A stretch of 64,000 nucleotides of DNA, from contig JAUHVR010000004.1 in NCBI GenBank assembly GCA_030424865.1, forward strand, positions 186,001-250,000. Reading direction: 5' to 3'. Positions 39,872-50,091 of the stretch are shown here, piece after piece. The position numbers and the translations under genes were made by a program. Positions within the stretch are counted from its first letter, which is position 1. Every line of letters begins with the position of its first letter. This DNA comes from Alphaproteobacteria bacterium (GTDB taxonomy: Bacteria > Pseudomonadota > Alphaproteobacteria > Rhodobacterales > Rhodobacteraceae). The notes beneath the pieces were generated by a model, which had not been told where the DNA came from, ran no database searches, and saw nothing but the letters and a program-made list of their open reading frames with translations.

Positions 39872-41857
39872 CTACTGATCGAGGAAACTGCGCAGCTTTC
39901 GGCTGCGCGACGGATGCTTGAGTTTCCGCAGCGCCTTGGCTTCGATCTGACGGATCCGTTCGCGTGTCACGCTGAACTGCTGGCCGACCTCTTCCAGCGT
40001 GTGGTCGGTGTTCATGCCGATGCCGAAGCGCATGCGCAGAACCCGTTCCTCGCGCGGGGTGAGCGAGGACAGCACGCGAGTTGTCGTCTCTTTCAGGTTT
40101 TCCTGAATGGCCGAGTCCAGAGGCAGAACCGCGTTCTTGTCCTCGATGAAATCGCCCAGCTGGCTGTCTTCTTCGTCGCCAATCGGAGTTTCCAGCGAAA
40201 TCGGCTCCTTGGCGATCTTCATCACCTTGCGCACCTTTTCCAGCGGCATCTGCAGCTTTTCGGCCAGCTCTTCCGGCGTCGGCTCCCGGCCGATCTCGTG
40301 CAGCATCTGGCGGCCGGTGCGGACCAGCTTGTTGATCGTTTCGATCATGTGAACCGGGATACGGATCGTGCGCGCCTGGTCGGCAATCGAGCGGGTGATC
40401 GCCTGACGGATCCACCAGGTCGCATAGGTCGAGAACTTGTAGCCACGACGGTATTCGAACTTGTCGACCGCCTTCATCAGACCGATGTTGCCTTCCTGAA
40501 TGAGATCAAGGAATTGCAGGCCGCGGTTGGTGTATTTCTTGGCGATTGAGATCACCAGGCGCAGGTTGGCTTCGACCATTTCCTTTTTCGCCTGGCGCGC
40601 TTCCTTTTCGCCCTTCTGGACCTGCTGGACGATGCGGCGGAATTCGCTGATGTCCAGACCCACATACTGACCGACCTGCGCCATGTCGGCGCGAAGTTCT
40701 TCGACCTTGCCCGACGAGCGTTCGATGAACATCTGCCAACCCCGGCCCGGTTTTTCCGCCATGGCATCCAGCCAGGTCGGATCCAGCTCGCGGCCGCGGT
40801 ATTCCTCGACGAATTCGCGGCGGTTGATGCGGGCCTGGTCGGCCAGCTTCACCATGTTGCTGTCAATCGACATGATGCGCCGGTTGATACCATAGAGCTG
40901 GTCGATCAACGCCTCGATCCGGTTGGCGTGCAGGTGCAGTTCATTCACCAGCAGGACGATTTCAGAACGCAGTTTCTGATAGATCGCCTCGTCGTCGGCA
41001 CTGAACGATCCATCCTCGTTCAGGGTGGCAGAGATCCGGCTGTCCTGCATCTCGGACAGATCCGCATAGTCTTGCGCGATGCGATCCAGAGTTTCCAGAA
41101 CCTGAGGCTTCAGCGCCGCTTCCATCGCGGCAAGCGACATGTTGGCCTGATCGTCTTCGTCGTCATCGTCATCCTTGGCAATCGGATTGCCATCGGCGTC
41201 ATATTCGGGCTCGTCGCTGGCTGGCTTCTGCGCCGCCGCAACACCCGAGGTGTCGACCACGGGCTCTTCGACCTCGCCATCCTCGCCCATCTGGTTGCCG
41301 AACGTGGCCTCCAGATCGATGACGTCGCGCAGCAGGATGTCCTCGGCCAGAAGTTCGTCGCGCCAGATGGTGATCGCCTGGAAGGTCAGCGGGCTTTCGC
41401 ACAGACCCGCGATCATCGTGTTGCGACCCGCTTCGATCCGCTTGGCGATGGCGATCTCGCCTTCGCGGCTCAGCAGTTCGACCGAGCCCATCTCGCGCAG
41501 GTACATGCGCACTGGGTCGTCGGTGCGATCCAGCTTTTCTGTGGTGCCCGAAGACAGCGCGACCTCTTTGGTCTGCTGGGTGACCAGTTCGGTCGAGCCC
41601 TTGTTGTCTTCTTCCTCGGCTTCTTCGTCTTCTTCCGTGACCTGGATGCCCATTTCCGAAAGCATCGACATCACGTCTTCGATCTGGTCCGAGCTGACCT
41701 GATCCGGCGGCAGCACCTGGTTCAGCTGATCGTAGGTGATGTAGCCACGTTCGCGCGCCTCGGCGATCATCTTCTTGACCGCGGCCTGGCTCATATCAAG
41801 CGAGATCTCGGTGTCCTGATCGTCGGTCTTGGCGTCGTCGGTGTCTTTTGCGGCCAT
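39872..41857 (-). CDS. rpoD: Primary sigma factor RpoD
   Basis: A 661-aa sigma-70 from ATG 41857 ([11 protein letters not shown]). Region 1.1 is at the N-terminus (about 20-90), a long acidic non-conserved insert with an Asp run ([10 protein letters not shown]) follows, then regions 2.1-2.4 ([57 protein letters not shown]), 3 and 4 ([26 protein letters not shown]). It directs RNA polymerase to housekeeping promoters. Follows dnaG on the same strand. Confidence 0.96.
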   Translation of the reverse strand: MAAKDTDDAKTDDQDTEISLDMSQAAVKKMIAEARERGYITYDQLNQVLPPDQVSSDQIEDVMSMLSEMGIQVTEEDEEAEEEDNKGSTELVTQQTKEVALSSGTTEKLDRTDDPVRMYLREMGSVELLSREGEIAIAKRIEAGRNTMIAGLCESPLTFQAITIWRDELLAEDILLRDVIDLEATFGNQMGEDGEVEEPVVDTSGVAAAQKPASDEPEYDADGNPIAKDDDDDEDDQANMSLAAMEAALKPQVLETLDRIAQDYADLSEMQDSRISATLNEDGSFSADDEAIYQKLRSEIVLLVNELHLHANRIEALIDQLYGINRRIMSIDSNMVKLADQARINRREFVEEYRGRELDPTWLDAMAEKPGRGWQMFIERSSGKVEELRADMAQVGQYVGLDISEFRRIVQQVQKGEKEARQAKKEMVEANLRLVISIAKKYTNRGLQFLDLIQEGNIGLMKAVDKFEYRRGYKFSTYATWWIRQAITRSIADQARTIRIPVHMIETINKLVRTGRQMLHEIGREPTPEELAEKLQMPLEKVRKVMKIAKEPISLETPIGDEEDSQLGDFIEDKNAVLPLDSAIQENLKETTTRVLSSLTPREERVLRMRFGIGMNTDHTLEEVGQQFSVTRERIRQIEAKALRKLKHPSRSRKLRSFLDQ

Positions 41858-41899
41858 GAAGGGCTCCTTATCGGGGCGGGCGGTCGCCGTGCATCTGGG

Positions 41900-41919
41900 T
41901 GATTCGTTAACGCGAATCA
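41900..41919. promoter_or_regulatory. Dyad upstream of rpoD
   Basis: TGATTCG (41900-41906) and CGAATCA (41913-41919) with a TTAACG spacer lie 43 bases before the rpoD ATG. GATTCG recurs at about 41935. Operator-like, function unknown. Confidence 0.35.
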
Positions 41920-41986
41920 ATAGCGCGATTACCTGATTCGCACACCCATCTACCCGGGATTATTTACAGTTTCCTCAGGAAAACGT

Positions 41987-43936
41987 TCAGCGGCGTGTCT
42001 TCCCGAACTCGATTTTTTGCATGAGTCGCTCAAAGGCGTCGCGTTCGTCCTTGTCGATATGGGCCCCGTTGGGTCCAAGGTCAAATTCCGTTGCATCGTC
42101 GTTGCCGCCCGAACGTTGCGCACGGTTGCGCGTGTTGGCGGCATCGCCCAAGCGCCAGGTGACGGATTCATGGGACAAGGCGTCAGGGTCAGCGGCGGCC
42201 TCTTCGATCTCTGCTTGCAGGCCCTTGTCCGCGTCAAGCTTGTCGAGCTCTTCGGCAACTGTCTGGCGGGCCAGATCAATGTCACCTGGGTTGCGGATGC
42301 AGGGTGTGATGGCGACATGGCGCGCCTGCAGCAAAGTTTCAAGAGGCGCGGGGCCAATTTCTGCCTCGATGGCATCCCGGCGGGTGGGTGACGGCGCATC
42401 GGCAAAACGCAAGAGCAACGTCCGGATCAGGTCCAGGTCGGGATCCCCGGTGGGCATATCCTCAAGCCGTGCTTCGAACTCGACCAGCAGGTCCGGACAG
42501 GTCAACAGGGTCGCAAGGATGACCGAGGCCCGCAGACGAATTTCAGCACCGTCCTGCGCCGCAGCCAGCATCGAGGCCTTGGCGCTTTGCGACGGCACGG
42601 CTGGCCCGCGCGCGCCCTGCCAGCGTCGTCCGCCGCCGGGACCCGAGCGCTGAGGCCGAAACAGGGCCCAGCGCAGCTGTTTGATCTCTTCGCCGTAATG
42701 CGAGCGCAGAGACGGATCCTGAATCCGCCCGATCTTTTCGCGCAGCGCCTTGTCCAGCGCGGCCTTGCGTTCGGGGCTGTCCAGTACCTTGCCTTCGATG
42801 GCCCCCTGCCACAGCAACTGCACCATGGGCTGCGCGCCCTCCAGCAGCTTGCCCAATGCCTCGGGCCCCTCGCTGCGCAGGATGTCGTCAGGGTCCTTGC
42901 CCTCGGGCATGATGGCAAAGCGCAGCCCCTTGCCCGCCTGCAACAGCGGCAGCGCCAGGTCGATTACCCGATGCGCGGCCCTCAGGCCCGCTGTGTCGCC
43001 ATCGAGCGCGATAACCGGCTCGTCCGAGATGCGCCAGAGCAGATGCATCTGCTCTTCGGTCACTGCCGTGCCAAGCGGCGCAACAGCGGCGCCGAACCCG
43101 GCCTCGACCAGCGCGATCACGTCCATGTAGCCCTCGGCCACGATCAACGGCTGGCCCTTGCCCGCCGCTTCGCGCGCGGGGCCCATGTTGTAAAGGTTGC
43201 GGCCCTTGTCGAACAGCTCGGTCTCGGGCGAGTTCAGATATTTGGCGTTGTCCGTCGGGTCCATCGCCCGCCCGCCAAAGGCGATCGCCCGCCCGCGCGC
43301 ATCGCGGATCGGGAACATGATGCGGTTGCGGAAGGTGTCATAAGGCTTGCCGCCCTTGGACGAGGGCTTGGCCAACCCCGCGGCCAGGATCAGTTCTTCG
43401 TCCACACCCTTGCCGCGCAGGTGGTCCCAAAGCCCCTGCCAACCCGCCGGGGCAAAGCCGATCTCGAACCGTTCAAGCGGTCCCTGCCCCAACCCGCGCC
43501 GGCCCAGGTAAGCCCGCGTATCCGCCGCGGCACCGGTCTTGAGCTGCAGCCGGTAGAACTGCACCGCCTGCTCCATCACCTCGATCAGCTGAGTGCGTCG
43601 GTCGGCCTTTTCCTGTGCCTTGGGATCGCGCGCGGGCATCTGCATGCCAGCCTCGCCCGCCAGGATCTCTATCGCCTCGATGAACGAGACATTCTCGGTC
43701 TCTTGCACAAAGTTGATGGCATCGCCTTTGGCGTGGCAGCCAAAGCAATAGTAATAGCCCTTGCGGTCATCCACGTGGAACGAGGCGGTCTTTTCCTGGT
43801 GAAAGGGGCACGGCGCCCACATGTCGCCCTTGCCCTGGTTGGACTTGCGCATGTCCCAGATGACCTTGCGGCCCACAACAGACGACAGGCTGGTGCGGGT
43901 CCTGAGTTCATCAAGGAATCCGGGGGGCAGGCTCAT
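41987..43936 (-). CDS. dnaG: DNA primase
   Basis: A 649-aa enzyme that makes RNA primers for lagging-strand synthesis. The CHC2 zinc finger is CPFHQEKTASFHVDDRKGYYYCFGCHAKGD (about residues 42-71). The RNAP-like core has the TOPRIM segment IVAEGYMDVIALVEAGFGAAVAPLGTAVTEEQ and EPVIALDGDTAGL. The C-terminal helicase-binding domain is helical. It heads dnaG-rpoD, the macromolecular-synthesis pair. Confidence 0.96.
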   Translation of the reverse strand: MSLPPGFLDELRTRTSLSSVVGRKVIWDMRKSNQGKGDMWAPCPFHQEKTASFHVDDRKGYYYCFGCHAKGDAINFVQETENVSFIEAIEILAGEAGMQMPARDPKAQEKADRRTQLIEVMEQAVQFYRLQLKTGAAADTRAYLGRRGLGQGPLERFEIGFAPAGWQGLWDHLRGKGVDEELILAAGLAKPSSKGGKPYDTFRNRIMFPIRDARGRAIAFGGRAMDPTDNAKYLNSPETELFDKGRNLYNMGPAREAAGKGQPLIVAEGYMDVIALVEAGFGAAVAPLGTAVTEEQMHLLWRISDEPVIALDGDTAGLRAAHRVIDLALPLLQAGKGLRFAIMPEGKDPDDILRSEGPEALGKLLEGAQPMVQLLWQGAIEGKVLDSPERKAALDKALREKIGRIQDPSLRSHYGEEIKQLRWALFRPQRSGPGGGRRWQGARGPAVPSQSAKASMLAAAQDGAEIRLRASVILATLLTCPDLLVEFEARLEDMPTGDPDLDLIRTLLLRFADAPSPTRRDAIEAEIGPAPLETLLQARHVAITPCIRNPGDIDLARQTVAEELDKLDADKGLQAEIEEAAADPDALSHESVTWRLGDAANTRNRAQRSGGNDDATEFDLGPNGAHIDKDERDAFERLMQKIEFGKTRR

Positions 43937-44058
43937 GCGATTTTATATGGAGGGTCGGGTATCAGAGTCAAAGGGCGACCGGCCCCGGCAGGTCGGAAGT
44001 GCACCATGGTCGGGGCGGGTCGTTGCTGTCCCATGCGCGGGTCTGCGCCTTGGTCTGT

Positions 44059-44382
44059 TTAGCCCGAATTGGCCTGTTTGGCGGCGTCAAGGCACTGGGT
44101 TTCCCAAGCCGCGCCCATTTCGGCGTCAAGCTGAGCTTCCGGAACCTGCAAATAGACATAGTCGACCATCGCGGCGATGACGCTGTCATACCGCGCTTCA
44201 TCCTCGGTGGCGTCGCGCCGGATTTGCCGTTCGGCACGGCGCTTGCCTTTGCCTTCCAGCCGCTTGTCGACGATCTTTTGCACCAACTGCCCCTGGACGG
44301 CGCATTCCTTTTCGAAATCCGGGGCGGCGGATGCCACCGCCGGCGCCGCGCAGAGCGCAATGGCTGCCAAAACTGCTCTCAC
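44059..44382 (-). CDS. Exported helical protein of unknown function
   Basis: A 107-aa protein from GTG 44382, with AAGGAG 8 bases upstream. The signal peptide is RAVLAAIALCAAPAVASA; mature protein is charged and helical (ECAVQGQLVQKIVDKRLEGKGKRRAERQIRRDATEDEARYDSVIAAMVDYVYLQVPEAQLDAEM), with two Cys that could pair. Likely periplasmic. It follows soxG by 54 bases but need not belong to that operon. Confidence 0.75.
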   Translation of the reverse strand: MRAVLAAIALCAAPAVASAAPDFEKECAVQGQLVQKIVDKRLEGKGKRRAERQIRRDATEDEARYDSVIAAMVDYVYLQVPEAQLDAEMGAAWETQCLDAAKQANSG

Positions 44383-44436
44383 GTCATTCACTCCTTGCCG
44401 AGATCGCCGCAGAGCTACCGCCAATTGCGCCGCGAG

Positions 44437-44988
44437 TCACGCCCCCATTCGCGCGGCCACACCCTGCATGGCGACATCAAGCTCATGCACCAGGGTACCC
44501 GCCATCGAGCGGAACGCCATGATCACGAAGCGATCAGGCGCGTCGCGCAGAACAACGCAGGTCATGTGCTGCACCTGAGTGCGAATGCAGCGCCCCACGC
44601 CAAAGGCCGCCTCGCGCAGATCGACAGGCACAAGACGCGCCAGGACAGCTTCGGCATCTGGCCCCGACAAGGCGACCGTTGCCCAGCTGTCGGATTGGTC
44701 GGTCAGGGCCGCCTGCCCTGCCAGCCCCTCTGGCGGGACAGCGCCCACCAGAAAGGCCTGATCCAAGCCGGACCAAACCGCCCGAAGATCCGCGCCGCCG
44801 TCCCAGGTGCCCGGGACCGGAAAGCCGACACCCAGCGCTGCGTTCAGCGCATCCGAAACGGCCTGCCCCCGCCCCTTGAAGGGCGAGATCGACCAGATCG
44901 GATCCCAGGACAGTTCTTCCAGATGCAAGGCACCGCGGCTCAGCGGCAAAAGGTCGGCGCAGGCACTGCGCGGTTTCAGATCAGCCAC
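44437..44988 (-). CDS. soxG: Sarcosine oxidase gamma subunit
   Basis: A 183-aa subunit (from GTG 44988; GGAGGG upstream; other starts 44994 or 45012) with LSPLRS-like DLLPLSRGALHLEELSWDPIWSISPFKGRG and GRCIRTQVQHMTCVVLRDAPDRFVIMAFRSMAGTL. It caps the heterotetrameric SoxBDAG enzyme in the cytoplasm that turns sarcosine into glycine, peroxide and 5,10-methylene-THF. It overlaps soxA by 8 bases. Last gene of the sox operon. Confidence 0.85.
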   Translation of the reverse strand: MADLKPRSACADLLPLSRGALHLEELSWDPIWSISPFKGRGQAVSDALNAALGVGFPVPGTWDGGADLRAVWSGLDQAFLVGAVPPEGLAGQAALTDQSDSWATVALSGPDAEAVLARLVPVDLREAAFGVGRCIRTQVQHMTCVVLRDAPDRFVIMAFRSMAGTLVHELDVAMQGVAARMGA

Positions 44989-47914
44989 GGACACGCCCTC
45001 CGTCTTGGTCAAACATCACCGGATCAATCACTTCGCAGGTGGTTTCCACCTCGCGCAGATGATCCACCATTTTCACGGTCTCGCCCAGGCGCGCGCGCCC
45101 GTTCAGCAGGAAGCCCAGCCCGACAAAATGCCCAAGGGTGGGCGAAAAGCCGACGCTGGTGATATAGCCGTGGTCATTCGCGCGATTGGGTTCGGCGCCC
45201 TGTTCAAAGAGATGGGCACCTGCTGTCAGCTGCTTGACCGCGCCCACGGGCTTCAGTCCCACCAGCTGCTCGCGCTCGGGCCCGCTCAGGCCCGGACGCT
45301 GGGACATGGTCTTGCCCACGCAGTCCTTCTTGGCTGAGACCATGCGGCCCATGCCGATGTCATCAGCCGTGACACGCCCATGGATTTCCGAGTGGGTGAT
45401 AAAGCCCTTTTCGATCCGCAACACGTTCAGCGCCTCCATGCCATAGGCCCCGCCGCCCAGCCCCTCGGCCCGGGCGACCAGTTCTCGGAACAGGCTGTCG
45501 CCATAGCGCGCGGGCACGGCCAGTTCATAGGCGTGTTCGCCCGAGAACGAGATCCGGAACAGCCGGCCCTGCACGCCCATCAGTGACACCGGACCGCAAG
45601 CCATGAAAGGCCAGCTCTCGCTGTCGATGGGGGTGTCCAGCAGCCCGTTCAGCAACTCGCGCGATTTCGGACCGGCAACGGCAAACTGCGCCCATTGCTC
45701 GGTGGCCGAGATGAACCGCACATCCATGTCGGGCCGCAGGCCCTGGTGCACCCACTCCAGATGCCGCATGACCAGACCGGCCGCCGCCGTCGTGGTCGTC
45801 ATGACAAAGTGGTTCTCACCCCAACGCGCGGTGGTGCCGTCGTCCATGACGTGCCCGTCCTCGCGCAGCATCAGGCCATAGCGCACCCGCCCCGGTTTGA
45901 GCGTCGAGAACATGTTGCAATAGACAAAATCCAGAAACGCCGCCGCGTCCGGCCCCTGAATATCGATCTTGCCCAGCGTGCTGACGTCGCAGACGCCCAC
46001 AGCCTCGCGCACCATGGTGACCTCGCGGTCGCAGCTTTCCCGCCAGGTCCGTTCGCCGGACTTGGGGAAATAGCTGGGGCGGTACCACAGACCGGCCTCG
46101 ATCAGCGGCGCGCCGCGTTCGACGGTCGCCGCGTGACTGGTGGTCTTGCGTTCCGGCGCAAACCCCTTGCCCTGCGCCCCTGCCCCCATCGAGGCAATCG
46201 ACACCGGCACAAAGGGCGGACGGAAGTTGGTCGTCCCGGTTTCCGGGATCGAGCGCCCGGTGGCATCCGCCAGCACCGCCAGCGCCGCGACGTTCGAGTT
46301 CTTGCCCTGATCGGTCGCCATGCCCTGCGTCGTATAGCGCTTCATGTGCTCGACCGAGCGGAAGTTTTCCTTCGCGGCCTGTTTGACGTCCTTGACGGTC
46401 ACGTCGTTCTGGAAATCCAGCCAGGCGCGCCCCTTGTGCGGCACCGTCCAGAGCGGGCTGAGCGCATAGGGCGCGTCATCGGCCTCGGGCAGGATCGCCT
46501 CGGTGACGGCATAGCCAAGATCGCGGGCGGCCTCTGCCGCTGCCGCGGCCCCCTCTCGCAGGCAGCCATGGGTCGAGAAGGTTCCGTTGGCCGCGCCAAC
46601 AGCCTGCAGGCCCGGCACCATGCCGGGTGTCGGAACAAAGGCCGAGATCGCATCGTTCCACGTCGGACGCCCATTCATGTGGCAGGCCAGGTGCACGCTG
46701 GGGTTCCAGCCGCCCGACATGGCCACGGCGCCACATTGAATGCTTTCCTCGCCGCTGGCCGATGTGACCTTGACCGACTGGACGCCGCCGCGCCCGCCGA
46801 TCACATCACTGACCATCGCGCCCGGGATCACCTGGTAATCCCCGCTCTGCGCAACATCGGCGCGGCTGTCGACCAGTGCTGCAACATGGATGCCTGCCGC
46901 CGCCAGATCACGCGCGGTACGATGCGCGTTGTCATTGTTGCCAAAGACAACAACGTTCTGCGCAGGGGCCACGCCCCAACGGTGCAGATAGGCGCGCATC
47001 GCGCCCGCCGTCATGACACCGGGCCGATCGTTGTTCTTGAAGGCCACGGGCCGTTCGATCGCCCCCGCCGCCAGGATCGCGCGCTTGGCCACGATCCGCC
47101 AGAAACACTCCAACGGCAGACCCCCGGCGCTGGCCAGGTGATGCCCGACGCGTTCGATCGCGGCATAGGTCCCCTGATCATAAGCACCCGAAACCGCCGT
47201 CCGGGTCATCACCCGCACGTTCGGCAGCGCCTCCAGCTCTTCGAGAGCGGCTGCCACCCAATCGGTGGCGGGCACACCGTCGATGCGCTCATCCTCGGAT
47301 AGAAGCCGCCCGCCGGGGGTCGCATCCTCGTCCGCCAGGATCACGTCGACCCCGGCCCGACCCGCGGTCAGCGCCGCCATCAGCCCGGCCGGCCCCGCGC
47401 CAATCACAAGCAGGTCGCAGAAGGCATAAGCCTTTTCATAGCTGTCGCCATTGGCCGCCCCATCCAGCGCGCCCAGACCGGCCGCGCGACGGATAAGCGG
47501 CTCATAGACCTTTTCCCAGAAGGGTTTCGGCCACATGAAGGTCTTGTAATAGAACCCCGCCCCAAGAAAGGGCGCGCCCAGGTCGTTGATCGACAGAAGA
47601 TCCCACTCAAGCGAGGGCCAGCGGTTCTGGCTGCGCGCCTGCATCCCCTCAAAGATCTCTTGCACGGTGGCCCGTACGTTCGGATCGTCGCCGCCAGCAC
47701 GCTTGACCGTCATCAAGGCGTTCGGTTCTTCGCTGCCCGCCGACAGGACCCCGCGTGGGCGGTGGTACTTGAACGACCGCCCCATCAGCGTGATGTCGTT
47801 GGCCAGCAGGGCTGATGCCAGCGTGTCGCCCGCAAAGCCCTGATATCTCTTGCCATCAAAGCTGAACGTCACCGGCTCATCGCGATCGACGCGGCCATAT
47901 CCCTCGACCCTCAT
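44981..47914 (-). CDS. soxA: Sarcosine oxidase alpha subunit
   Basis: A 977-aa subunit. The N-terminal Fer2_4-type domain (VTFSFDGKRYQGFAGDTLASALLANDITLMGRSFKYHRPRG) is followed by an NAD(P)-binding Rossmann domain (LLVIGAGPAGLMAALTAGRAGVDVILADED) and a C-terminal aminomethyltransferase (GCV_T) half that binds tetrahydrofolate (about residues 590-977). It starts 4 bases within soxD stop. NAD is structural in the family. Confidence 0.93.
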   Translation of the reverse strand: MRVEGYGRVDRDEPVTFSFDGKRYQGFAGDTLASALLANDITLMGRSFKYHRPRGVLSAGSEEPNALMTVKRAGGDDPNVRATVQEIFEGMQARSQNRWPSLEWDLLSINDLGAPFLGAGFYYKTFMWPKPFWEKVYEPLIRRAAGLGALDGAANGDSYEKAYAFCDLLVIGAGPAGLMAALTAGRAGVDVILADEDATPGGRLLSEDERIDGVPATDWVAAALEELEALPNVRVMTRTAVSGAYDQGTYAAIERVGHHLASAGGLPLECFWRIVAKRAILAAGAIERPVAFKNNDRPGVMTAGAMRAYLHRWGVAPAQNVVVFGNNDNAHRTARDLAAAGIHVAALVDSRADVAQSGDYQVIPGAMVSDVIGGRGGVQSVKVTSASGEESIQCGAVAMSGGWNPSVHLACHMNGRPTWNDAISAFVPTPGMVPGLQAVGAANGTFSTHGCLREGAAAAAEAARDLGYAVTEAILPEADDAPYALSPLWTVPHKGRAWLDFQNDVTVKDVKQAAKENFRSVEHMKRYTTQGMATDQGKNSNVAALAVLADATGRSIPETGTTNFRPPFVPVSIASMGAGAQGKGFAPERKTTSHAATVERGAPLIEAGLWYRPSYFPKSGERTWRESCDREVTMVREAVGVCDVSTLGKIDIQGPDAAAFLDFVYCNMFSTLKPGRVRYGLMLREDGHVMDDGTTARWGENHFVMTTTTAAAGLVMRHLEWVHQGLRPDMDVRFISATEQWAQFAVAGPKSRELLNGLLDTPIDSESWPFMACGPVSLMGVQGRLFRISFSGEHAYELAVPARYGDSLFRELVARAEGLGGGAYGMEALNVLRIEKGFITHSEIHGRVTADDIGMGRMVSAKKDCVGKTMSQRPGLSGPEREQLVGLKPVGAVKQLTAGAHLFEQGAEPNRANDHGYITSVGFSPTLGHFVGLGFLLNGRARLGETVKMVDHLREVETTCEVIDPVMFDQDGGRVRG

Positions 47915-48183
47915 GCCTTGGCCCCCTTGGCGTCGCGTGCCAGCGCGACATCAGAAACCGCATGGGTCACAGTGTTTCGCGTCACCTCGAGCCAGGCGCC
48001 GCACCCTCCCCCGTGGAACCACAGCTCGCGGGTGTCCCCCGCCGGGTTCTCGCGCAGGTTAAGGTAGTCGTCCCAGGCCGCCTCGCCCGCCTCGGGCGCC
48101 GGGCGATCCAGCATCACCGCCGCCCCCTGGTAAAAGAATTCGCGGTGATCCCGGTCACCGCAAATCGGACAGGTCAGTCGCAT
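47911..48183 (-). CDS. soxD: Sarcosine oxidase delta subunit
   Basis: A 90-aa subunit with the zinc site: CPICGDRDHREFFYQG at residues 5-20 and a later Cys/His. SoxD is the smallest subunit of the SoxBDAG tetramer. It lies 3 bases after the stop of the extra Cys-rich gene, and overlaps soxA by 4 bases. Confidence 0.92.
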   Translation of the reverse strand: MRLTCPICGDRDHREFFYQGAAVMLDRPAPEAGEAAWDDYLNLRENPAGDTRELWFHGGGCGAWLEVTRNTVTHAVSDVALARDAKGAKA

Positions 48184-48186
48184 GTC

Positions 48187-48696
48187 TTACATCCCCGAAC
48201 AAACGTCATCGGACACACGGTTCAGCCGGTAGCTGACCCACTGGTCCCGGATCTCGGCCAGATCCATCGCGCCGCATTCAAATCCATCGCCAACCATCAG
48301 GAATCGCGTGCGAAACGTCATTCCCTGACCCGACTGCTTGGTCACCTGCAACCGTCCGGCATCGCATTCCGCCTGGCAGATATCCCAGCGGGTTTCCGTG
48401 CCGCAGTACAGATACTGGCTCAGCAATTTGCCGCCATGGCCCGAGGCGCGTGCATGGCCCTGGTTGGCGGCAACCACCTGCAACAATCCCTCGCGCGAAA
48501 CGCTGGTGACCCATTCGCCAACTTTCAGGCGGATCTGCCAGACCACCTGATCGGGGTGCCTGCGCAGATGATCTTCGGTGTAAACACGTTCATAACACCC
48601 GGGGCGAATATCTTCGGCCGATGCGCCGGTGCTCAGAGCCAGTCCCAGCACCGTTACCACGGCCAGGCTGGCCTTTCTGACGAAGCTCGAAATCAT
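48187..48696 (-). CDS. Periplasmic Cys-rich protein in the sarcosine oxidase operon
   Basis: A 169-aa protein from ATG 48696 (GGAGGG upstream). Signal peptide: FVRKASLAVVTVLGLALSTGASA. The mature part has Cys in the contexts PGCYERV, LYCGTET, WDICQAECDAGR, FECGAM and DDVCSGM: seven Cys, mostly likely disulfide-bonded. It is inserted between soxB (15 bases) and soxD (3 bases). Similar folds are unknown to me; a role in sarcosine/glycine-betaine uptake or redox is speculation. Confidence 0.75.
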   Translation of the reverse strand: MISSFVRKASLAVVTVLGLALSTGASAEDIRPGCYERVYTEDHLRRHPDQVVWQIRLKVGEWVTSVSREGLLQVVAANQGHARASGHGGKLLSQYLYCGTETRWDICQAECDAGRLQVTKQSGQGMTFRTRFLMVGDGFECGAMDLAEIRDQWVSYRLNRVSDDVCSGM

Positions 48697-48710
48697 GATA
48701 CCCCCCTCCG

Positions 48711-49964
48711 TTAGTGCAGATTGTGTTGGGCGCCGGTGCCCTCTTCGTCCATCAGCCCGCGCCCGGTCCGGAACCGATCCAGCCTGTGCCGCGCGGCTGC
48801 CTCGTGCGGACGGTCCTGCGCGATCAGATGCGAGAAGGTGAAGCCAGAGGCAGGCACGGCCTTGAAGCCGCCGTAGCACCAGCCGCAGTTCACGTAGAGC
48901 CCGTCGATATGGGTCTTGTCGATGATCGGAGAGCCATCGGGCGACATGTCCATGATCCCGCCCCAGCTGCGCAGCACCTTGGCCTTGGCAATGGCAGGCA
49001 TCAGCGTCATGCCCGCCTCCATGACGTGCTCGGCCATCGGCAGGTTGCCGCGCGCAGCATACGAGGCATAGAAATCGAGGTCGCCGCCAAAGACCAGGCC
49101 GCCCTTGTCGGATTGGCTGATGTAGAAGTGCCCCATCCCGAACGTGACAACGTGGTCGATCATCGGTTTCAGGCCCTCGGTCACAAAGGCTTGCAGGATG
49201 TGGCTTTCGATCGGCAGGCGCATGCCCGCCATCGCGGCCACCTGGCTCGAGCGGCCGGCGGTGACCATCGCCACCTTCTTGGCCCTGATCGGCCCGCGCG
49301 AGGTCTGGACGCCGGTCACCTTGCCGTTCTCGATGTCGATCCCGATCACTTCGCAGTTCTGGATCAGGTCGACGCCGCGCTGGTCCGCACCGCGTGCATA
49401 GCCCCAGGCCACCGCGTCGTGCCGGGCCGAACCCCCGCGCTTGTGATACAGTCCGCCGTAGATTGGAAAACGCGTCTGCTCGAAATCCAGATAGGGCAGT
49501 TCCCTGCGCACCCCTTCGCGGTCCAGCAGGATCGCATCATCCCCCTGGTTGCGCATGGCATTGCCACGGCGTGCAAAGGCGTCCCGCTGTCCATCGGAAT
49601 GGCACAGGTTGATGACCCCGCGCTGCGACATCATCACGTTGTAATTCAGATCCTGTTCAAGGCCTTCCCAAAGCTTCAGCGACAGGCTGTAGAACTCCGA
49701 ATTGCCATGCAGCCCGTAGTTGGCGCGCACGATTGTGGTGTTCCGCCCGATGTTGCCGCCGCCCAGATAGCCTTTTTCGAGCACGGCCACATTGGTGATC
49801 CCATGCTCTTTGGCCAGGTAATAGGCCGTCGACAGGCCGTGGCCGCCTCCGCCGATGATGACAACGTCATATTCGGGTTTGGGTGAGGCATCGCGCCAAT
49901 GCGGCGTCCAGCCCTTGTTGCCCGTCAACCCTTCCTTGAGAATGCGCAGCGCCGAGAACCGCAA
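48711..49964 (-). CDS. soxB: Sarcosine oxidase beta subunit
   Basis: A 417-aa flavoprotein from TTG 49964 (GGAGG 5 bases upstream; RFSALRILKEGLTGNKGWTPHW). The FAD site is DVVIIGGGGHGLSTAYYLAKEHG. SoxB carries the sarcosine-oxidising FAD and the covalent FMN bound through a His in the family. First gene of the operon soxB-cys-soxD-A-G. The stop lies 15 bases from the extra gene. Confidence 0.93.
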   Translation of the reverse strand: MRFSALRILKEGLTGNKGWTPHWRDASPKPEYDVVIIGGGGHGLSTAYYLAKEHGITNVAVLEKGYLGGGNIGRNTTIVRANYGLHGNSEFYSLSLKLWEGLEQDLNYNVMMSQRGVINLCHSDGQRDAFARRGNAMRNQGDDAILLDREGVRRELPYLDFEQTRFPIYGGLYHKRGGSARHDAVAWGYARGADQRGVDLIQNCEVIGIDIENGKVTGVQTSRGPIRAKKVAMVTAGRSSQVAAMAGMRLPIESHILQAFVTEGLKPMIDHVVTFGMGHFYISQSDKGGLVFGGDLDFYASYAARGNLPMAEHVMEAGMTLMPAIAKAKVLRSWGGIMDMSPDGSPIIDKTHIDGLYVNCGWCYGGFKAVPASGFTFSHLIAQDRPHEAAARHRLDRFRTGRGLMDEEGTGAQHNLH

Positions 49965-50091
49965 GTCCGCCTCCAATGCAATGCGGCCTGATCACGCCGC
50001 GTGCGTGGAGATTAGCAATCCCGAAGCGACGATGCGTACGGTCTTTTCGACATTCTCGGGTCCGGACACGACCCTTGGTGTCGGGTTTGGA

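Noticed and set aside
45695-47302. 535-aa rightward frame
   Set aside because: Antisense to soxA; His/Arg/Gly-rich shadow.
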